DNA of 57,440 nucleotides from assembly GCA_027489355.1 (NCBI GenBank), contig JAIXZY010000056.1:1-57440 (forward strand), in the 5' to 3' direction. The notes beneath the pieces were generated by a model, which saw nothing but the letters and a program-made list of their open reading frames with translations, was not told the origin of the DNA and made no database searches. This document shows positions 1 through 9,549 of this stretch, one piece after another (the stretch's first letter is position 1; each line of letters starts with the position of its first letter). The position numbers were made by a program, and so were the translations under genes. Source of the stretch: Paracoccaceae bacterium (GTDB lineage Bacteria > Pseudomonadota > Alphaproteobacteria > Rhodobacterales > Rhodobacteraceae).

Positions 1-2592
1 GGTGTTGGTCAGCGGGGCCTGCAGATCGGCCCGAACCGCAACGCCCGCATCGGCATAGGACGCGAGGTCGAAGCCCAGGCCCCCCTCCAGCCGGTCCTTG
101 CCCGCCCCGCCGATCAGCCGGTCGTCGCCGTCCCCGCCGTACAGCAGGTCATTGCCCGCCCCGCCCGACAGCCAGTCCGCGCCGCCGCGCCCGGTCAGGC
201 GGTCGTTGCCAGCCCCCGCCTCGACCACGTCGGCAGCATCGGAGCCGGAGAAACCGTCGCCAAAACCGGTCAGGATGAAGCCTTCGATCGAGGTGTAGAT
301 GTCCCCGGCCGCGTCTCCGGTTGCAAGGCCGGGGTCGAGCAGGTCAATCGCGACGGCCGTTCCTGCACCGTCGTAGCTTGCGAAATCCGTCCCGTTGCCG
401 CCGTCCAGCCGATCCCCGCCCTGGCCACCCAGCAAGGTGTCGTCATTCTCGCCGCCGTAGAGCGAATCGTTGCCTTCTCGCCCCTCCAGGCGGTCGTTTC
501 CGTCCAGGCCGAACACCCCGTTGGCCTGGCCGTCCCCGCGGAGCGTGTCATTGTAGTCCGAACCTTCCAGGTCCTCGATCGCGAAGTAAACGTCCCCCGC
601 GGCCTCGCCGGTGTTCTGCCAGGTCTGGCCCAGGTCGACGACCAGACCGGTCATCGTCTCGCGATAGCTGGCCCGGTCGCGGCCCGCGCCGCCGTCCAGA
701 ACGTCGCTTCCCGTTCCGCCCAGCATCGTGTCGTTGCCGTTGCCGCCGAACAGGCTGTCATCGCCGCCCAGGCCGGACAGTCGGTCGTTGCCGTCCATTC
801 CTTCCAGACGGTTGACCACCCCGTTCCCGATGAACCAGTCCGAAAAGGCCGACCCCACGATCCCCTCGATCGAGATATAGGTCTGCCCCGCCGCGATATT
901 GGTATTGAAGCCCATGTTCTGCATGTTCACGCGGACGCCGCCAGTCGCCCGCGCCAGGAAGATCACGTCAAATCCGGCTCCCCCGTCGATCGTGTCAGCC
1001 CCGGATGAGACCATGAAGGCGTCGTCGCCCGTGTCGCCTTTGAGATAGTCGATCTGGTTGGTGCCGTGGATCAGGGTCTCGGGGTCGGGCGGCGTCGGAA
1101 GGCTGTGCCAGAGGCCGATGAAGTCGCGCAGCTGGAAGCTGCCCGGCTGCAGCGGCAATCCGTTCGGCGTGACCAGCTCCAGCGTCTCCTCGCCCCAGGA
1201 GATCAGCGCGCCGGTTGCGGTCGCGGTGATGGTCAGCGCAGCAAGCGAATGGATCGCGCCCCAGCCGGACAGGTCGATGCGGTCGATGCCCAGCTGGAAA
1301 TCGGCGATCACGTCGTGGCCACCATCGGCGCCCAGGACGAAGGTATCCGCCCCCGCGCCGCCGTACAGCGTATCCACGCCACCGCCATCGGCCAGAACAT
1401 CCGTCCCGGCCCCGCCCTGGATCAGCTCGCTTCCATCGCCGCCCAGGATCATGTCCGACCCCGATGTCCCGGTCAGGGTGGCCGCGTCGATGCCGCCGGT
1501 CTGGATCGGAGTCAGGGTGCCCGGATCGATCATTAGCCGGGTGATCCCGGTGCCCTCGCCCGTCACGAACAGCTCGATCGCGCCGCCCACCAGCCGCGCC
1601 GTCATCGCGGTGATGTTGTCCAGCGCCAGACCGGGGGCATTCAGCATCTGACCGCAGTTGAGAAGCTGCCCCTCGGGGGTCAGCATCATCACCGTCAGCC
1701 CGTCATCCGCCCCGCCCGCGATGACGAAGACCCGGTCCCCCATCGTTGCGGTCGCCAGGGACTGCACCCCCTGGAACCGGGTGTCCAGCGTGTCGATCAC
1801 ATGGTCCGCGACCCGCAGCGAGCCGTCGGGCGCGATCCCGATCACGCTGACCGACGAGGACCCGGACGAAGCCACCAGCAGGTAGGTCGCCCCGCCGATC
1901 TCGACCACCTTGACGTCCGAGGGGTCGCCGATCCCCAGCCCCTGCGGCGCCCCGATCATCTGCGCCGTCCCCAGCAGGCCGTTCGCGCCGACCGGAAAGG
2001 CCCGGACCACATCCGCCTCCAGCGACAGGCTGACCATGAACCGGTTGCCGCCCACCGTGACCGGCAGAAGCGATGCGATATCAAGCCCCGGATGCGCGCC
2101 GTCCAGCCGGGTCGAGCCAACCAGTGTCATCGTCCCGTTCGCCGCGACGGCGTAGGTGTGGATCGTGCTTTCGCCCGACCTCGCCGCGTAAAAGTAGGTT
2201 TGACCGCCGATCTGCACCACGCTCTGCGCACCGATCGCGCCGGCCAGGCTGCCCGGAAGCTGCACAGCCGGCCCCAGGGCGCCGTCCGCGCCCAGCGCGT
2301 AGGCCATCACGCCGGCGCTGTTCGACCCCGTCACCACCAGGTGCCGCACGCCGTTGATCGTCAGCGTCTCGACCACGGCCTCGGCGGGCAGCGCGGTGCC
2401 GGAAACCAGTGTCTCCTGATCGACCAGGTCCATGCCGCCAGTGACATCCAGCGCCAGAACGCCGCCGCCTGCGCGCGTCGCCGTGTACAGCAGGACCTTG
2501 CCGTCCCGGACCACAAGTTCCAGATCGGAAATACCCGACACCATGTTCAGCGGCGCTGCCGTGAACGTCTCCAACACCTGAAAGCTTATCAC
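1..2592 (-). CDS. RTX-type calcium-binding repeat protein, partial (3' end outside window)
   Basis: Read leftward from a GTG at 2592, the frame stays open to base 1 (864 codons), so the C-terminus is missing. An in-frame TGA lies four codons upstream of the GTG; an ATG at 2544 is an alternative start. The first ~330 residues have no RTX repeats and contain recurring short strand-rich units (VVEIGGATYLLVASSGS-like), suggesting a beta-propeller-like domain. After that come many blocks of the nonapeptide type GGxGxDxLx (for example GGDGSELIQGGAGTDVL and GGNGNDTMLGG), which in the RTX family bind calcium in parallel beta-rolls. Such proteins are usually secreted by type I systems through a C-terminal signal, not visible here. 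No N-terminal signal peptide is seen. Target or activity is unknown; surface adhesin or matrix roles are only inference. It lies 129 bp downstream of the UDP-glucose dehydrogenase gene on the same strand. Confidence 0.85.
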   Translation of the reverse strand, partial: MISFQVLETFTAAPLNMVSGISDLELVVRDGKVLLYTATRAGGGVLALDVTGGMDLVDQETLVSGTALPAEAVVETLTINGVRHLVVTGSNSAGVMAYALGADGALGPAVQLPGSLAGAIGAQSVVQIGGQTYFYAARSGESTIHTYAVAANGTMTLVGSTRLDGAHPGLDIASLLPVTVGGNRFMVSLSLEADVVRAFPVGANGLLGTAQMIGAPQGLGIGDPSDVKVVEIGGATYLLVASSGSSSVSVIGIAPDGSLRVADHVIDTLDTRFQGVQSLATATMGDRVFVIAGGADDGLTVMMLTPEGQLLNCGQMLNAPGLALDNITAMTARLVGGAIELFVTGEGTGITRLMIDPGTLTPIQTGGIDAATLTGTSGSDMILGGDGSELIQGGAGTDVLADGGGVDTLYGGAGADTFVLGADGGHDVIADFQLGIDRIDLSGWGAIHSLAALTITATATGALISWGEETLELVTPNGLPLQPGSFQLRDFIGLWHSLPTPPDPETLIHGTNQIDYLKGDTGDDAFMVSSGADTIDGGAGFDVIFLARATGGVRVNMQNMGFNTNIAAGQTYISIEGIVGSAFSDWFIGNGVVNRLEGMDGNDRLSGLGGDDSLFGGNGNDTMLGGTGSDVLDGGAGRDRASYRETMTGLVVDLGQTWQNTGEAAGDVYFAIEDLEGSDYNDTLRGDGQANGVFGLDGNDRLEGREGNDSLYGGENDDTLLGGQGGDRLDGGNGTDFASYDGAGTAVAIDLLDPGLATGDAAGDIYTSIEGFILTGFGDGFSGSDAADVVEAGAGNDRLTGRGGADWLSGGAGNDLLYGGDGDDRLIGGAGKDRLEGGLGFDLASYADAGVAVRADLQAPLTNT

Positions 2593-2721
2593 TTCCGGCC
2601 CCAGTCACACCCATTTACCCGGGGACGAGACTGCCGCAGGGCCGGTCAGGGCCGATGATCGAAACGGGGCGCAATCGCGGCGATTGGCTGCGATTTTCGG
2701 CAAAGCCTTCGAAACCGGCGG

Positions 2722-4026
2722 CTAGCGGCCGACCCCGACATAGGCGGTGAAACCCGCCTTGCGCACCTCGGCCGGGTCATAGATGTTGCGCAGGTCCGCC
2801 ATCTGCGGCGTCGCCATCTTCCGCGCCAGTTTCGCCAGGTCGAGTCCCCGGAACTCGTTCCATTCGGTCAGAAGGACGACCAGGTCGGCGTCGTTCGCCG
2901 CCTGGTACGGGTTCTCGACCCATTTCACCCCGGGAAGCAGCGCCTCGCCCTCGTGCCGGCCCTGGGGGTCGCTGATCCGGACCTTCGCGCCCGCACCGAC
3001 CAGCGCCGGAATGATCGTCAGGGACGGAGCATCGCGCATGTCGTCCGTGTTCGGCTTGAACGTCACGCCCAGCACCGCGATGGTCCGGTCGCGCAGGCTG
3101 CCCCCGCAAAGATCGGCGATCTTGTCGATCATGCGGCGCTTTACCTCGTCGTTGACCTTGATCACCGTCTCGACGATCTGCATTGGCGCGGCATGTTCCT
3201 GTCCGATCCGCGCCAAGGCCTTGGTGTCCTTGGGAAAACAGCTTCCGCCATAGCCCGGGCCCGCATGCAGGAACTTGTCGCCGATCCGGCCGTCCATCCC
3301 GATCCCGCGCGCCACGGTCTTCACATCGGCCCCGACCTTCTCGCACAGGGCCGCGATTTCGTTGATGAAGGTGATCTTGGTGGCCAGGAAGGCATTCGCA
3401 GCGTACTTGATCAGCTCGGCGCTTTCCAGGCTGCAGAAGATCATGGGAAATTCGCGCAGGCTGAGCGGGCGGTAAAGCTCGGCCATGACCTTGCGCGCCT
3501 GGGAGGTCTCGACGCCGACCACCACGCGGTCGGGCCGCATGAAATCGTCGATCGCCGCGCCCTCGCGCAGGAATTCGGGGTTCGAGACGACATCGAACTC
3601 TGCCGCCGGATTGGCCGCCTGCAGCGCCTCGGCGACCTTGCGGTTGGTTCCCACCGGCACCGTGGACTTGGTGACCACGACCGCATAACCGGTCAGCGCC
3701 CGCCCGATTTCGGCTGCCGCCGCCATCACGTAGCTCAGATCCGCGTGGCCATCGCCCCGCCGGGTGGGCGTGCCGACCGCGATGAACACCGCCTCGGCCC
3801 CGTGGACGGCCGCCGCAAGATCGGTGGTGAAGGACAGCCGCCCTGCCGATGCGTTCTTGGCGATCAGCGCCTCGAGTCCTGGCTCGAAGATCGGCACCTG
3901 TCCGGACGTCAGCCGCTCGATCTTGCCCGCATCCTTGTCGACGCAGGTCACGTCATGCCCGAAATCGGAAAAGCACGCGCCCGAGACCAGTCCGACATAC
4001 CCCGTTCCGATCATCGCGATCCGCAT
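2722..4026 (-). CDS. ugd: UDP-glucose 6-dehydrogenase
   Basis: 434 aa, full length for the family. It oxidises UDP-glucose to UDP-glucuronate with two NAD+, supplying precursors for exopolysaccharide or LPS. The N-terminal Rossmann fold shows GTGYVG at residues 7-12. The family catalytic cysteine is C263 in GPGYGGSCFPKD, and the central helix motif ESAELIKYAANAFLATKI is intact. The start is the ATG at 4026 because it begins directly with the Rossmann strand MRIAMIG and is preceded by GGAAGGG; an upstream in-frame extension of ten codons (MPLACRKGWT) looks like leader. It stands alone on the minus strand, with the RTX gene after it; no glycosyltransferases lie next to it in the window. Confidence 0.96.
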   Translation of the reverse strand: MRIAMIGTGYVGLVSGACFSDFGHDVTCVDKDAGKIERLTSGQVPIFEPGLEALIAKNASAGRLSFTTDLAAAVHGAEAVFIAVGTPTRRGDGHADLSYVMAAAAEIGRALTGYAVVVTKSTVPVGTNRKVAEALQAANPAAEFDVVSNPEFLREGAAIDDFMRPDRVVVGVETSQARKVMAELYRPLSLREFPMIFCSLESAELIKYAANAFLATKITFINEIAALCEKVGADVKTVARGIGMDGRIGDKFLHAGPGYGGSCFPKDTKALARIGQEHAAPMQIVETVIKVNDEVKRRMIDKIADLCGGSLRDRTIAVLGVTFKPNTDDMRDAPSLTIIPALVGAGAKVRISDPQGRHEGEALLPGVKWVENPYQAANDADLVVLLTEWNEFRGLDLAKLARKMATPQMADLRNIYDPAEVRKAGFTAYVGVGR

Positions 4027-4132
4027 CGTCCATCCCTTCCGGCATGCCAGAGGCAATGTCTATGCAGCGGCGGATGGGCTGTCAAATTCCGTCCGAACCG
4101 GGGCCCGCGCAGACGGCAGGCCCCGGCATACC

Positions 4133-4504
4133 TCACAGCGGCGCGGGCTTGGGAAAACGCTCCTTCACCGCGGCGACCGCGGCCAGCCAGGCCTCTTGCG
4201 TCCCCTCGCCGCGCTGCCAGCGGAAGAACAGCGGGTCGGCCTCCTCGGCCAGCGCCTCGCGCACCGCCCGGTCGCGGTCGGCAAGCGCCGCCTCATGCTC
4301 GGCCTGGGCCCGTGCGGCAAGCTCTTCGGGCGTCGGCTCGACGGGAACCGGGGCCGGTCGTGCGACCCAGTTGCCCTTCGTGGTCCGACGGTGTGCGACC
4401 AGGAACTCCAGCGCCAGGTCCTCTACCGCCTCGCTCCCCTCGCGTGGCTCGCTCCCGATCCAGCCGGGGATGCCATCCTTTGTGAACAGGACATGCAGGG
4501 TCAT
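4133..4504 (-). CDS. Small protein partnered with tail-fibre-like gene; tail assembly-like
   Basis: 123 aa starting MTLHVLFTKDG. The start at 4504 is set by GGAGGA lying inside the end of the upstream gene, whose TGA ends at 4509, so the two are translationally coupled. The middle is an alanine/glutamate-rich helical stretch (PTPEELAARAQAEHEAALADR). The C-terminal part contains ADPLFFRWQRGEGTQEAWLAAVAAVKERFP, which resembles the C-terminal region of phage tail-fibre assembly proteins (a DPLFFKxQRGE-type motif). I infer a chaperone or partner role for the DUF2793 protein from this similarity and the coupling. There is no direct evidence of activity, and it could be simply a conserved hypothetical of this gene pair. 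Confidence 0.8.
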   Translation of the reverse strand: MTLHVLFTKDGIPGWIGSEPREGSEAVEDLALEFLVAHRRTTKGNWVARPAPVPVEPTPEELAARAQAEHEAALADRDRAVREALAEEADPLFFRWQRGEGTQEAWLAAVAAVKERFPKPAPL

Positions 4505-4508
4505 GCGG

Positions 4509-7445
4509 TCAATCCTCCGTCTGGAACATGATCGGGCCAAGCATCACGCCGGTCACGGCCGATACCCCGCCAACGCTGGTGTAAAGCTTGGGCGTCAGGA
4601 AATCGGTGTTGGCCGGCAGGTTGGTCGTCACCGTCCCCGAGGCCAGCGCGCCGTTGCCCAGGTTCTCCACCTCGTAGGAAAGGCTCTGCACCGTTCCGGG
4701 CGGCGCATAAAGCCGCAGGCGATAGGCGAAGCTGCTGTCTGCGTTCGGCTTCGGGAAGCTTGCGCCCAGGGCGATCTTCGTCGCCGTTCCGGTCGCGTCA
4801 TTGTGCATGAACTGCACCTGGGTGTCCGCGGCGTCGTAGCCGATTCCGGCAATGCGCAACAGGGTCGAGGGGTTCACGTCCGTCGGCGCCGCGGTATCGC
4901 CAAGCCCCATGAAGAAACGGTGGCTTGCGTTGGTGACGCCGGTGTCGGGACCGCCATGCATCACGCCCCAGAACCCGCCCTCCCAGGCATTGCCCCCGCC
5001 GATGGAAAGCTGTGCCGCGTTGTTGCGCCAGCTGGCGACGGCCGTGGTGGCCGCCGTGGTGATCCGGTAGCCAAGCCGCTTCATCCGCGCCAGCCGCGAC
5101 CCGGCCGCGACGTTCAGTCCCGTCGCCGTTCCCGCCGTGGCGGGCGACATGCCGATGTTGGTCACTGTCGTCCCCACCGCCGGCATGAACAGCGAATAGT
5201 TCCCGTTCGCGATCAGCGGCTGCAACGGATGCGCCTCGCCCGAGGTCGGGGTCAGGAAGGCCGGCCACGGCTGGCTCGCCCGGGTAACCGCGACCAGCTT
5301 CGCCCCGCCGGACGCCGGAACCGCAGGGGTAGCCCCCGCGACAAGCCGCAGCTGGCCGCCCTCGATCTCCACGTCCGCGGCCCCTGCGAAAGCACCGCCG
5401 CTGTTGTACTGGATCTCTCCCGAACTGCCGCCCGGCGCGCCGCCTCCGCCCCCCGCCGGCGCGGCCCAGGTCCCGTCCGCCCGCAGGAAGTTCGTCGTCC
5501 CGCCGCCCGAAGCCGGAGCCAACCCCTTGGCCGCGATCGAGAACGTATCCAGAAGCTCAGTCACCTGCGCGCCCGTCAGGTCCGCCGGGTCCGCCGCCGC
5601 GCCCGTCGCATTGCCCTTGATGGTCGCGGCGGGCATGTTCGCAAGCTTTGCATTCGTCACCACATCGGCATCGATCGTCCAGCTCGCGCCCGATCCGCTG
5701 ACCGTGATGTCGCCCTTGTCGCCGTCCGAGATCCCGCCGCCACCCGCTGGCGCGGCCCAGGTTCCGTCCGCGCGCAGGAAGTTCGTCGTGCCGCCGCCCG
5801 AGGCCGGGGCCAGGCCCTTGGCCGCGCTGGTGAAGGTGTCCAGCAGCGCCGTCGCCTGCGCCCCCGTCAAATCCTCCGGCGCGCCCGAGCCCGCCGTCGC
5901 CCGCCCCTTCAGCGTTCCCGTCGCCACGCTTGCCAGCTTCGCGTTGGTCAGCGTCCCCGCCGCGACCTGCGCGTCCACCAGCTGCGCCGCGACAAGGTTG
6001 CCCGCCACCCGGCCTACCACCGTGTTCGTCCCCACGGCAAGGTCCGCCGGGTCCGCCGTCGCCCCCGTCGCGTTGGCCTTGATCGTGTTCGCGGCCATGT
6101 CGGCAAGCTTGGTGTTGCCCACCGCATTGGCCGCGATGGTCGCCGCGAAAGTCCCCGTCCCCGAGCCCGTGACATCGCCGCTCAGCCCAATCGTCTGGTC
6201 GCCGGTGTTGGTCCCGGTGATCGCGTCCAGCTTGGCCTTGTCCGCCGCCGACATGAACCCCGCCGCCGATCCAGTGGCCGCCGCATGCAACGCGCCTCCG
6301 GCCCGGCTGCCGTGGGCGGCATCGTCGAACCGCGCCGCCGGCAGCGTTCCCGCCGTCAGGTCCGCCGCCGACCCGCTGGTCGCGACCGCCGCGAGTCCCG
6401 TGATGGTCGACGCCGCCTGCGTCCCGGTATGCGTCGCCCGGTCGCGCAGCGCCGCGTCCGTCGCGTTTGCCGTCGCCCCGTCCGCCACGTTCAGCACGCC
6501 CCGCACCTGCACCGCTGTCAGCGCCTCCGGGCTTCCCGTTCCGGCCGTGACGCGCCCCAGGATCGTCCCGCTCGCCAGCGCCGCCATCTTGCCCAGGCTC
6601 ACCGCGCCGGCGTCGATCGTCCAGACCGCCCCCGCGCCGCTCACCGTGATGTCGCCCTTGTCCCCGTCGCTCACCCCGGCACCGCCACCCACGACCTGGG
6701 TCGCCCCCGCGGACCGCACCTTGACCTCTCCCGTCGTGGTGTTCAGCCACAGCGTCCCGTCAGACGGAGCCACCGGGTCCGCCGCCTGCCCGCCCAGATG
6801 CACCGGCTGCGGCAGCGTGACCTCGCCCGTCGCCGCGGCCGAGACCAGCGCGACCGACCAGCTCGACCCGTCCGCGCTGACCTTGACGCTGAAATCGTCC
6901 GACCCGGCAGTCCCCATCTCGGCCCGACCGCCGAACCCGGTCTGGAACAGCAGGCTGGCGGTATCCCCCGCCACCGCCTTGTTCAGCTTCAACTGATGTC
7001 CCGCCCCCGCATGGTTCAGCAGAGTCGCAGGTGCTGAAACCGCCAGCCGGTTCGTCGCATCCGGCGTGGCCGACACACCCAGGCGCCCCACGGTGAACGG
7101 TCCATCCGACAGCGCGATCCAGGTCAGCCCGTTGAAGAAGGCCATCTGGCTTTCGGCCATCACATAGGCCTGCCAGCCCGCCAGCGGCTGGGTGAACTGC
7201 CAGCCCGCCTGCGTGTAAAGCGCAATCCGCCCCGCCTGCCCCACCCAGGGACCCGTGGCGCCCGCCGCCACGATATGCCGGTCGCCAATCGCGGGCAGCG
7301 CCGGAGGCGCGGTAAGCGTGCGGTTGATCACCGCCAGCTGCACCATCAGGTCCAGCTTCACCAGGGCCTCGTTGTGGGTGACATGTTTCTGCGCCTGCGC
7401 CGGAAGGATCAGGGGCAGCGACAGGATCGTCGTTTCATCGGGCAT
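4509..7445 (-). CDS. DUF2793 domain protein with phage tail-fibre-like repeats
   Basis: 978 aa; SD GGAGG precedes the ATG at 7445. Residues ~1-110 form the DUF2793 domain ([17 protein letters not shown], then [19 protein letters not shown] and a WIALSDG end), a family seen in phage tails and in lone genes of Rhodobacteraceae. Residues ~230-720 are low-complexity Gly/Ala/Thr repeats of the kind found in tail fibres: [12 protein letters not shown] occurs twice, [11 protein letters not shown] and [12 protein letters not shown] once each, and a long unit ending [19 protein letters not shown] occurs twice nearly identically (DNA about 5450-5552 and 5740-5842). The C-terminal ~250 residues are non-repetitive and resemble a receptor-binding or lectin-like head. 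No other phage structural genes flank it, so it is probably a domesticated tail-tip protein or is used by a distant phage/gene-transfer-agent locus. Confidence 0.85.
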   Translation of the reverse strand: MPDETTILSLPLILPAQAQKHVTHNEALVKLDLMVQLAVINRTLTAPPALPAIGDRHIVAAGATGPWVGQAGRIALYTQAGWQFTQPLAGWQAYVMAESQMAFFNGLTWIALSDGPFTVGRLGVSATPDATNRLAVSAPATLLNHAGAGHQLKLNKAVAGDTASLLFQTGFGGRAEMGTAGSDDFSVKVSADGSSWSVALVSAAATGEVTLPQPVHLGGQAADPVAPSDGTLWLNTTTGEVKVRSAGATQVVGGGAGVSDGDKGDITVSGAGAVWTIDAGAVSLGKMAALASGTILGRVTAGTGSPEALTAVQVRGVLNVADGATANATDAALRDRATHTGTQAASTITGLAAVATSGSAADLTAGTLPAARFDDAAHGSRAGGALHAAATGSAAGFMSAADKAKLDAITGTNTGDQTIGLSGDVTGSGTGTFAATIAANAVGNTKLADMAANTIKANATGATADPADLAVGTNTVVGRVAGNLVAAQLVDAQVAAGTLTNAKLASVATGTLKGRATAGSGAPEDLTGAQATALLDTFTSAAKGLAPASGGGTTNFLRADGTWAAPAGGGGISDGDKGDITVSGSGASWTIDADVVTNAKLANMPAATIKGNATGAAADPADLTGAQVTELLDTFSIAAKGLAPASGGGTTNFLRADGTWAAPAGGGGGAPGGSSGEIQYNSGGAFAGAADVEIEGGQLRLVAGATPAVPASGGAKLVAVTRASQPWPAFLTPTSGEAHPLQPLIANGNYSLFMPAVGTTVTNIGMSPATAGTATGLNVAAGSRLARMKRLGYRITTAATTAVASWRNNAAQLSIGGGNAWEGGFWGVMHGGPDTGVTNASHRFFMGLGDTAAPTDVNPSTLLRIAGIGYDAADTQVQFMHNDATGTATKIALGASFPKPNADSSFAYRLRLYAPPGTVQSLSYEVENLGNGALASGTVTTNLPANTDFLTPKLYTSVGGVSAVTGVMLGPIMFQTED

Positions 7446-7803
7446 CGGAACCTCCGCGGGATCGCCTTGGCCCGGGACCCTAGGAAAGCTTCCTTCACAG
7501 CCGCTGATCAGACCGGACGCCCGCCCCCCGACCCACGCAACAGTGCCCCGCGCGCGGCTCTGCCTGTTTCACCCGCCCCTTGCTCTTTTCCCAAAATACT
7601 CTCTGGGGGTTTGGGGGGCGAAGCGCCCCCAACGACCGAGGAGGAGGCGCAGTCCGACGACGAGACAAAAGACTTGCGCGCCAGCGCTCCTTTCCAAAAC
7701 CGTCCCCACCCCTGCGGGACGCCGGGTCAGCCGTTCCCCACTCGACAGTCCCGCCGCCCTCCGCTTTCCTTACCTCCACGCCAGCTGACCCAAGGCCGCC
7801 CCG
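7446..7803. other. Divergent intergenic region without a gene
   Basis: 358 bp between the divergent starts at 7445 and 7804. I find no convincing coding region. It holds the hairpin-plus-TATTT element at 7577-7630 (listed separately). The rest is GC-rich without a clear promoter that I could name. Confidence 0.6.
7577..7630 (-). repeat. Hairpin-TATTT intergenic element, copy 1
   Basis: On the minus strand this reads a perfect 7-bp hairpin (CGCCCCC / GGGGGCG on the plus strand at 7614-7620 and 7624-7630, loop aag), then ACCCCCAG, then AGTATTTTGGG and an A/G-rich tail. The same order of parts (G/C5 hairpin, ACCCCC, GATATTTG, AAGAA, GAGG) occurs at 44122-44171. Both lie between genes. Function unknown; see findings. 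Confidence 0.6.
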
Positions 7804-8622
7804 ATGACCCTTCGCCCTGCTGTCCTCCTCCTTGCCCTGTCCGCGCATCCTGCGCTGGCCGAACTGCGCCTCACCTCGCAGGTCCCCGGCCTCGAGATCC
7901 TGCCGCTCGCCACCCTCCCCGCCGCGCCACCGGACCGGGGCGAGACCGACTTCTGCTCTCACCTCTTTCGCAACCCCGTCACCACGCCCGGCGGCCGGGA
8001 TGCCGCTGCCAAAGGGTGGCACGTCACCGCCGAGACGGCGCTCGGCGATCTTGCTGCGGTCAGCTTCGTCGGCAGCGCCACGCCCGCCACCAGCGGCAGC
8101 TGCGAACTGCTCGACGGCAACATCGGGCTTTATTCCGGCGACCGGCTCGTCGCCCTCGTCTACGGCACCGACTCCCAGGCGCTCCTCATCGGCAGCCTCC
8201 GCCCCTTCGGCGAGGGGGTCCGCATCCTGTCGGGCGACCTCCTGGCCGGGACGGTGGCCGACCTGAGCCGGGCGGGCGACGCTCTCACCCTCACTCCGCC
8301 CGCAGATGAGGAGCCGGTCTGCAACGGCACCGGAGTGGTCCCGGCCATCGAGGGCCTGCCGATCGACAAGGCCCGCCAGCTCCTGACAGCCGCCGGCTGG
8401 GAACCCGTCCCCGGTGACCCAGAGACGCAGAGCATCGGCCTGGCCCAGGAGCTTGCCGGCGCCGGGATGACCGAGGTCGGGGACTGTTCCGGCACCGGCT
8501 TCGCGTTCTGCGCCTTCAGCTACACCTCCCCGGCAGGCGAGCTTTCCGTCATCACCGCCGGCGAAGGGGGCGAGGACGGCAGCCTGCCAGCCGTCGTGCG
8601 CTACGATGCCGACTGCCGCTGA
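7804..8622 (+). CDS. Secreted protein of unknown function
   Basis: 272 aa. Residues 1-19 form a clear Sec signal peptide (MTLRPAVLLLALSAHPALA, cleavage before ELRL). The mature part contains several cysteines (SHLFRN preceded by FC, GSCELLDG, EEPVCNGTG, VGDCSGTGFAFC, DADC at the end), consistent with disulfides in the periplasm. Residues ~175-270 (IEGLPIDKARQLLTAAGWEPV) resemble a PASTA-like unit in which a small helix precedes a strand-rich half, but the match is weak. I do not recognise a family. It is a single gene between the divergent DUF2793 gene and the DUF2237/haemoglobin pair. Confidence 0.8.
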   Translation: MTLRPAVLLLALSAHPALAELRLTSQVPGLEILPLATLPAAPPDRGETDFCSHLFRNPVTTPGGRDAAAKGWHVTAETALGDLAAVSFVGSATPATSGSCELLDGNIGLYSGDRLVALVYGTDSQALLIGSLRPFGEGVRILSGDLLAGTVADLSRAGDALTLTPPADEEPVCNGTGVVPAIEGLPIDKARQLLTAAGWEPVPGDPETQSIGLAQELAGAGMTEVGDCSGTGFAFCAFSYTSPAGELSVITAGEGGEDGSLPAVVRYDADCR

Positions 8623-8661
8623 CGTCCGGCGGCTGGTAAACCTTTCCTGAACGACCGTGGG

Positions 8662-8709
8662 CAAGCCCTTGATTTCACAGGAACCGACACCACCGTCCTG
8701 CGTGGACAC
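8662..8709 (+). repeat. Bipartite intergenic motif, copy 1
   Basis: CAAGCCCTTGATTTC at 8662-8676, then 25 bp, then GTGGACAC at 8702-8709, upstream of the DUF2237 gene. An identical pair of words with the same 25-bp spacing occurs at 30207-30254. AACG also matches eight bases upstream of both copies. Role unknown; see findings. Confidence 0.55.
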
Positions 8710-8747
8710 GGCTGGACAGCCCGGACCCGACCTGCCATGCTGGCCGC

Positions 8748-9116
8748 ATGAAACTTCCCTCGCTCAACGTCCTCGGCCAGCCGCTGGAGCCCTGCTCCAC
8801 CGACCCCGTGACGGGCTTCTTCCGCGACGGCTGCTGCAACACCGGCCCGCTTGACCGCGGCCTTCACACCGTCTGCGCCCTGATGACGGCGGAATTCCTG
8901 GCCCTCTCGAAATACCTTGGCAACGACCTCTCCACCCCCAGGCCGGAATACGGGTTCAAGGGCCTGCAACCCGGCGACCAGTGGTGCCTCTGCGCCGCCC
9001 GCTTCCTTCAGGCCCATGACGAGGGGGCAGCGCCGAAGGTCCGCCTAGCCGCGACCCATCAGGCCACCCTCGGCATCGTCTCCCTCGACATCCTGCGGCA
9101 ATACGCCACCGACTGA
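8748..9116 (+). CDS. DUF2237 family protein
   Basis: 122 aa, full length for the family. Recognisable by NVLGQPLEPCS near the start, TGFFRDGCCNTG, the ALMTAEFLALSKYLGNDLSTP block and PGDQWCLCAARFLQA, ending with the usual SLDILRQYA. DUF2237 proteins are small, widespread in proteobacteria and cyanobacteria, and have no established biochemical function; the conserved cysteines (CCNTG, WCLC) may bind a metal. The ATG at 8748 lacks a strong Shine-Dalgarno. The gene is followed after 4 bp by the truncated haemoglobin gene, so the two are probably cotranscribed. Confidence 0.9.
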   Translation: MKLPSLNVLGQPLEPCSTDPVTGFFRDGCCNTGPLDRGLHTVCALMTAEFLALSKYLGNDLSTPRPEYGFKGLQPGDQWCLCAARFLQAHDEGAAPKVRLAATHQATLGIVSLDILRQYATD

Positions 9117-9120
9117 CCGG

Positions 9121-9549
9121 GTGGACTCCCGCCCCCTGCGGCGCGACACGGAACGCATGATCCCGCCCCGCTTCGACATCTCCGAAGACCAGATCGCCCG
9201 CGTGGTCGCGACCTTCTACGCCTGCATCCGCGAACATCCCGGCCTCGGACCGGTCTTCGCGGCCCATGTGACCGACTGGCCGCAACACGAGGCGAAGATC
9301 ACCCGGTTCTGGAAGAACGCGATCCTGCACCAGCGCGGCTATGACGGAAACCCGCTCGCGGTCCACCGTGCGGCTGGAAACGTGCGCCTTGGAATGTTCG
9401 ACGTCTGGCTCGGGCTCTTCGACAGCGTCCTTCGCCGCGAACTCCCGGCCGACACCGCCGCGGCCTGGTCGACCCTGGCCCACCGGATCGGCCGCGGTCT
9501 CATGTTCGGGATGCAGGGAGAGCCGGGCACCCCTCCGTCACTTCGCTGA
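9121..9549 (+). CDS. Group III truncated haemoglobin
   Basis: 142 aa from a GTG at 9121; the ATG at 9157 (MIPPRFDISEDQ) gives a 130-aa product closer to family length and is preceded by ACGGAAC, so the true start is uncertain. The order FDISEDQIARVVATFYACIREHPGLGPVFAAHV, then WPQHEAKITRFWKNAIL and YDGNPLAVHRAA, is typical of group III trHb. The proximal haem ligand is the histidine in LAVHR. Members bind oxygen, NO or related small ligands in the cytoplasm; the physiological partner is not known. It follows the DUF2237 gene closely, and its end overlaps by 12 bp the end of the convergent LuxR-type gene. Confidence 0.9.
   Translation: MDSRPLRRDTERMIPPRFDISEDQIARVVATFYACIREHPGLGPVFAAHVTDWPQHEAKITRFWKNAILHQRGYDGNPLAVHRAAGNVRLGMFDVWLGLFDSVLRRELPADTAAAWSTLAHRIGRGLMFGMQGEPGTPPSLR

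Noticed and set aside
3849-7037. Very long plus-strand open frame (1062 codons) opposite ugd and the tail-fibre gene
   Set aside because: It is arginine/proline-rich without domains and is explained by the GC-rich codon bias of the real minus-strand genes.
4133-7445. A prophage
   Set aside because: Only tail-like genes are present; no integrase, capsid, portal or terminase and no attachment repeats around them.
9538-9549. Frameshift at the haemoglobin/LuxR border
   Set aside because: Both genes end normally; the 12-bp overlap is an ordinary convergent overlap.
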